DNA from: Nymphalis io
Lineage: Eukaryota; Arthropoda; Insecta; Lepidoptera; Nymphalidae
DNA: 64,000 nt
Reading direction: 5' to 3'
Assembly: GCF_905147045.1 (NCBI RefSeq)
Contig: NC_065897.1
Location: 6,153,001 to 6,217,000 of the forward strand
Below the pieces are notes generated by a model. The model ran no database searches. It was not told where the DNA came from and saw only the letters and a list, made by a program, of their open reading frames with translations. How positions within the stretch are numbered: position 1 is the stretch's first letter; each line of letters begins with the position of its first letter. Shown piece after piece: positions 60,523 through 64,000 of this stretch. The position numbers and the translations under genes are program-made.

Positions 60523-61021
60523 ATTTCCACAAATATAGTTATAAAATATATATTTTTTTATTTAATTAATTAATATTACAACTAATACATGATATTCTGG
60601 GCAAGCGTGCTACATCCTAGACCGTGTCGATGCCTAACATCAGGCAAGTCAACGGTCAAACGCTGGCCTATTAAGAGTTAAATTAAAGGTCTATTCTCGA
60701 CTAGGTAAAATAGATTTTTCTAAAATGTAATTATGTATTAATTTTTATTATAATTGGCTTTATTATATTATAATTTTCGGTATATCTTGTATTTTCACCT
60801 TAGGCCTACCACATTAGAAACAAATGATGTATTCAATTATATAATACTGTTTTATATTTATAGTATAAAAATTCCATTGTTCTAAGTATGGCGGTGTATT
60901 ACGATGGCGTAAGCATTGTAATCGTGTAACATCTATTGAGATGTTATGAAAAACTATATTGTAGAATGTATACTATACTATATCTAAAGACATTTATAAG
61001 AATTTTAAAATACAATTATTT

Positions 61022-61230
61022 ACTACCTAGTTCATAAAAAAATGCCATGCGCGATAACATTGGTAACAACATCAAGTTACTATATTTTTATTTTATTTTA
61101 TTTGTTTGTTTCAAAGTTAAGATTTTGTTAAACGAAATTTACCATTACCTTATTTTACCTTATTTAGTTTTACTATAATCTTTTATCTCGTTTATGATGA
61201 AAACATGCCTATACAAAGGAGAATACTATT
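61022..61230 (+). repeat. Local repeat X, copy 1
   Basis: 'ctagttcataaaaaaatgccatgcgcgataacattggtaacaacat' and, at the far end, 'gatgaaaacatgcctatacaaaggaga' recur at 62552-62960, so this is one of two copies of the same element. Class unknown. Confidence 0.65.
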
Positions 61231-62550
61231 CTGAAAATAATGTAGTTGTGTGTTTTATAAGAAACATTTATGTGAAACGAGTTTTCAAATAATTTAACTA
61301 TTGATTTGTTTGAAAAAGTTAAACTAAAATATATAACATCTGCTATGTTTGTACAATTACGCAAGTCTCCCTTAAGCAACGCACATGTAGAAAATAGATA
61401 GACAAAACGTTGAAGAATGATCGTGACATGATGCAGCACTTGCGAGAAAAAGAACGCTTATCCCCTTAACGTGTTTTGGCTTAAACGAAAACTCTAAGAC
61501 AATTTAGGGTTAGAATTTTTTACAATGAATTAAATATTTAAAGGATTATTTAAAAAACACAAATATATTTTATTTTAACCTTTATTATATAATAACTATA
61601 TATTAAGTATTTTAGGATAAAGATAAATTTTACTTTACATGATTATTCTAAATAATATTATGAATAAATTTATTTATTGTAAATTGTTAATCTTAATATT
61701 TTAGTAAAATTAATTTTAAGTATGAAATATATTTACTACATTAAAAAAATATACATAAAAATCAGTGACGATGACTTGTCGATTCAAGACTATTTCAGCA
61801 ACTGCTTCTAATCCAAAAGTCATCTATGGTCATTTTCATATATTGAACTTGTGAATGAGATTTCGCTCTTAAATCCTTACTATACGGTAAAAAACTATTT
61901 GTTTGGACTACCCTTACGTTCGAACGCAAACCCTTCCGTGCAATATGATTTGCGTCAGTGGAGATGCGTTTAGAACTGATCATCGGACGGTAACCGAGCG
62001 GAAAAAGCGCTTCTCATGCGGCCGTTTTAAAAACAGTTTGAATAAGAGTCGAAGGGTATTTTCTGATTTATTTAAATATAAACTTTTGCTTATGCACAAA
62101 AATAATGTTCTTCTATTTTTTTTTTATAAAAACGTATTTGGTAAGAGTAATCGGATACGTCGTCTGTGACGAATTTTGTTAATACACGATACGTTTGTAT
62201 ATTACCATCATTTAAATTCGGGGTGGTCCGGTGATCATTACTTTATAATTTTTATATGTTTTTAATAATCCGCTACCTTTTAGGCTATTGTGTTTCAAAA
62301 GGCGTCAACCGCAAGGTGGGTAATGTTATCATTCCATTAATTACAACAACCGTCCCCCTGCTTTTTAAAAGTAAATTAATCCGATTAAGGGGGGAATCGA
62401 AGAACCCGCTCCATCCGAGTTTATTCAGGCAACTTTCTTACGAATAATTATTTTTTGTAATTAAATCCATCAACACGATTTTTTCCTAATGATTCTCCCA
62501 CGGGAGCGGGGGGTGGTCGAGGAGGGTGTGAGACCTTTATTTTTCGTATT
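61231..62550. other. AT-rich spacer between two copies of repeat X
   Basis: Nothing firmly recognised. A GC-richer stretch at 62270-62420 and 62500-62540 may belong to a transposon. Confidence 0.35.
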
Positions 62551-62551
62551 T

Positions 62552-62960
62552 TCCTAGTTCATAAAAAATGCCATGCGCGATAACGTTGGTAACAACATGG
62601 ATCAGTTATTATAAAATATATTTTTTTATTTTTTTGTTTGTTGCACAGTTACGATTTTGCTTAACAAAATAAAGTAATACCTTATTTAGTTTTGATTAGA
62701 TTAAATAATATGTTTATTTTAATTATATTAAGAAGAAAAAATACATTTAATGAAAGTTTATTTTTTTATCCTATTTATGAGATTATTTACCTGCAAAATT
62801 GGAACGTCCTTATTTAGTACAGCATCCACGGCCGTAGTGTTAATGATATCTCGCTTTTAAAGGGCACATCATTTACTTACTTTTAAGAAAATTAATTGAA
62901 ATGAGTTCTGACGATGAAAAGATGGCTATACAAAAGAGAACGGTAGTCGCTAGGTGTCGC
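62552..62960 (+). repeat. Local repeat X, copy 2, with short open frame
   Basis: It repeats the copy 1 motifs 'ctagttcataaaaaatgccatgcgcgataacgttggtaac' and 'gatgaaaagatggctatacaaaagaga', but they lie farther apart, so one copy has an indel of roughly 180 bases. The second motif falls in an open frame beginning MSSDDEKMAIQKRTVVARCR at 62901. This could be the start of a transposase-like gene; not recognised. Confidence 0.5.
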
Positions 62961-64000
62961 TCAGAGATAACTTGTTCGACTTTAATTAATTATTTTGTGG
63001 CAAAGAATTTTGTTCACTTTGAAAATTTGGCCGCATTCATTTATTTGCTAAATTATAATTTCAATTATACAAGCAATATAAATTAATTTCTTGAAAATAT
63101 TTATCATATAATTAAAATTCCTTTGAATGATGTTGTTATTAATTCTGTGTTTTTTTTCAATGAAAGTATAATTAGTCGATGAAACCTATAAAAGTTATCA
63201 CAATCCTAATGACAGATTTTTATATATACCTATCGATGTTTTGTGAATATAACTTTTACAGGCAGAATGGCTCTTTGCAGACTCAATAGACAAGTACCAC
63301 CAATCCATCATTATTCTATCGCCGAATGGTAAAATTTGGATACCAAGATTATAATTTAAAAGGTGAGTAAATACAGGTACATCTTAGATCACAAGATTAG
63401 TGGTACATTGATAGTGTTATCAATGGTTTGTACTTCTAATAAAACCAGTGTATATATGCGAAGGTGAACACTTACCACCCAGTTCCACATTTACAAGTAT
63501 GCCTTCCTAAAATTAGTTTTGAAAATAATGTATTTACTTGACAATATATAACGTGTGCTACATATATTATATTTATATATGTGTATTCTTCGTCTTTGTT
63601 ATTTCCAACTCGTTACGAAGTGGACAGGTCACATCTGCGTATAGAACAGTGTATGGATACCTAATGTATCGGGAGGACCGCAGATTGATGGCCGCCCCTC
63701 CGGGAGTCTATTGCAATAGATTGACTTAGTTTTGTTTCATTCGCACAACCTCGCAAGGGAATTTCTTTTGACGACGTTTCCAGTATCATGTGTTACTTGA
63801 TCTAATTGATTATGATCACACTGTATAGTCATTTAGTGTAACTACTTGTTATAAATGTGGATCAAGGCAATAATACGGGGGCCACTTTTATCTAAGCTCG
63901 TTCGGGTTATTTTAACAATGTTCATTTTAACTAGGATATCAATAACCTTTGACATAAATTTATTGTGTGCAAAGTATATTTATCAAGATAATTATCATGA
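62961..64000. other. AT-rich spacer, possible decayed SINE-3 near 63320-63490
   Basis: No gene seen. 'attctatcgccgaatggtaa', 'ggtgagtaaatacaggtac' and 'gtgaacacttaccacccagt' are in SINE-3 order but highly diverged. Confidence 0.3.

Noticed and set aside
61980..62060. Possible tRNA ('gtaaccgagcggaaaaagcgc')
   Set aside because: No acceptor stem or T-arm can be paired around it.

Overview
The window is nuclear DNA of a lepidopteran (butterfly or moth). Genes are split by short GT-AG introns and lie in AT-rich, intron-dense sequence. The dispersed repeats are of types I know from Lepidoptera: tRNA-derived SINEs, a SINE ending in a LINE-like tail, and CR1/Jockey-, R1- and RTE-type LINEs. The methyltransferase at 34.8-37.0 kb closely resembles silkworm juvenile hormone acid methyltransferase. 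All exon models were built by eye from splice sites, reading phase and family memory. No alignment was run.

Layout. (1) 333-2043, + strand: last four exons of striatin (Cka), with the WD40 propeller, then its 3' UTR. (2) 2.8-9.8 kb: AT-rich spacer with SINEs, a pair of long perfect palindromes (7723-7823) and an RTE LINE tail. (3) 9736-29281, - strand: a 19-exon CFAP70-like axonemal TPR gene, about 1044 codons, phase-consistent throughout. One intron holds about 8 kb of nested retrotransposons: a SINE split by a CR1-like LINE, itself split by a second LINE and an R1-clade fragment. (4) 30306-31999, + strand: a complete four-exon gene for a 180-residue secreted protein, probably CheB/GM2-activator-like. 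(5) 34787-37016, - strand: complete four-exon JHAMT, 273 residues. (6) 37.1-64 kb: no gene I can support, only SINEs, one nearly full-length LINE (54.0-57.7 kb), a CpG-rich promoter-like block near 49.7-50.0 kb and local repeats.

The genes do not form a pathway. Striatin is a STRIPAK scaffold, CFAP70 belongs to motile axonemes (in insects chiefly sperm and sensory cilia), the secreted protein may bind a lipid or chemosensory ligand, and JHAMT makes juvenile hormone. The most informative material is the layered transposon record, the SINE-derived C-terminus of CFAP70, and the paired palindromes.
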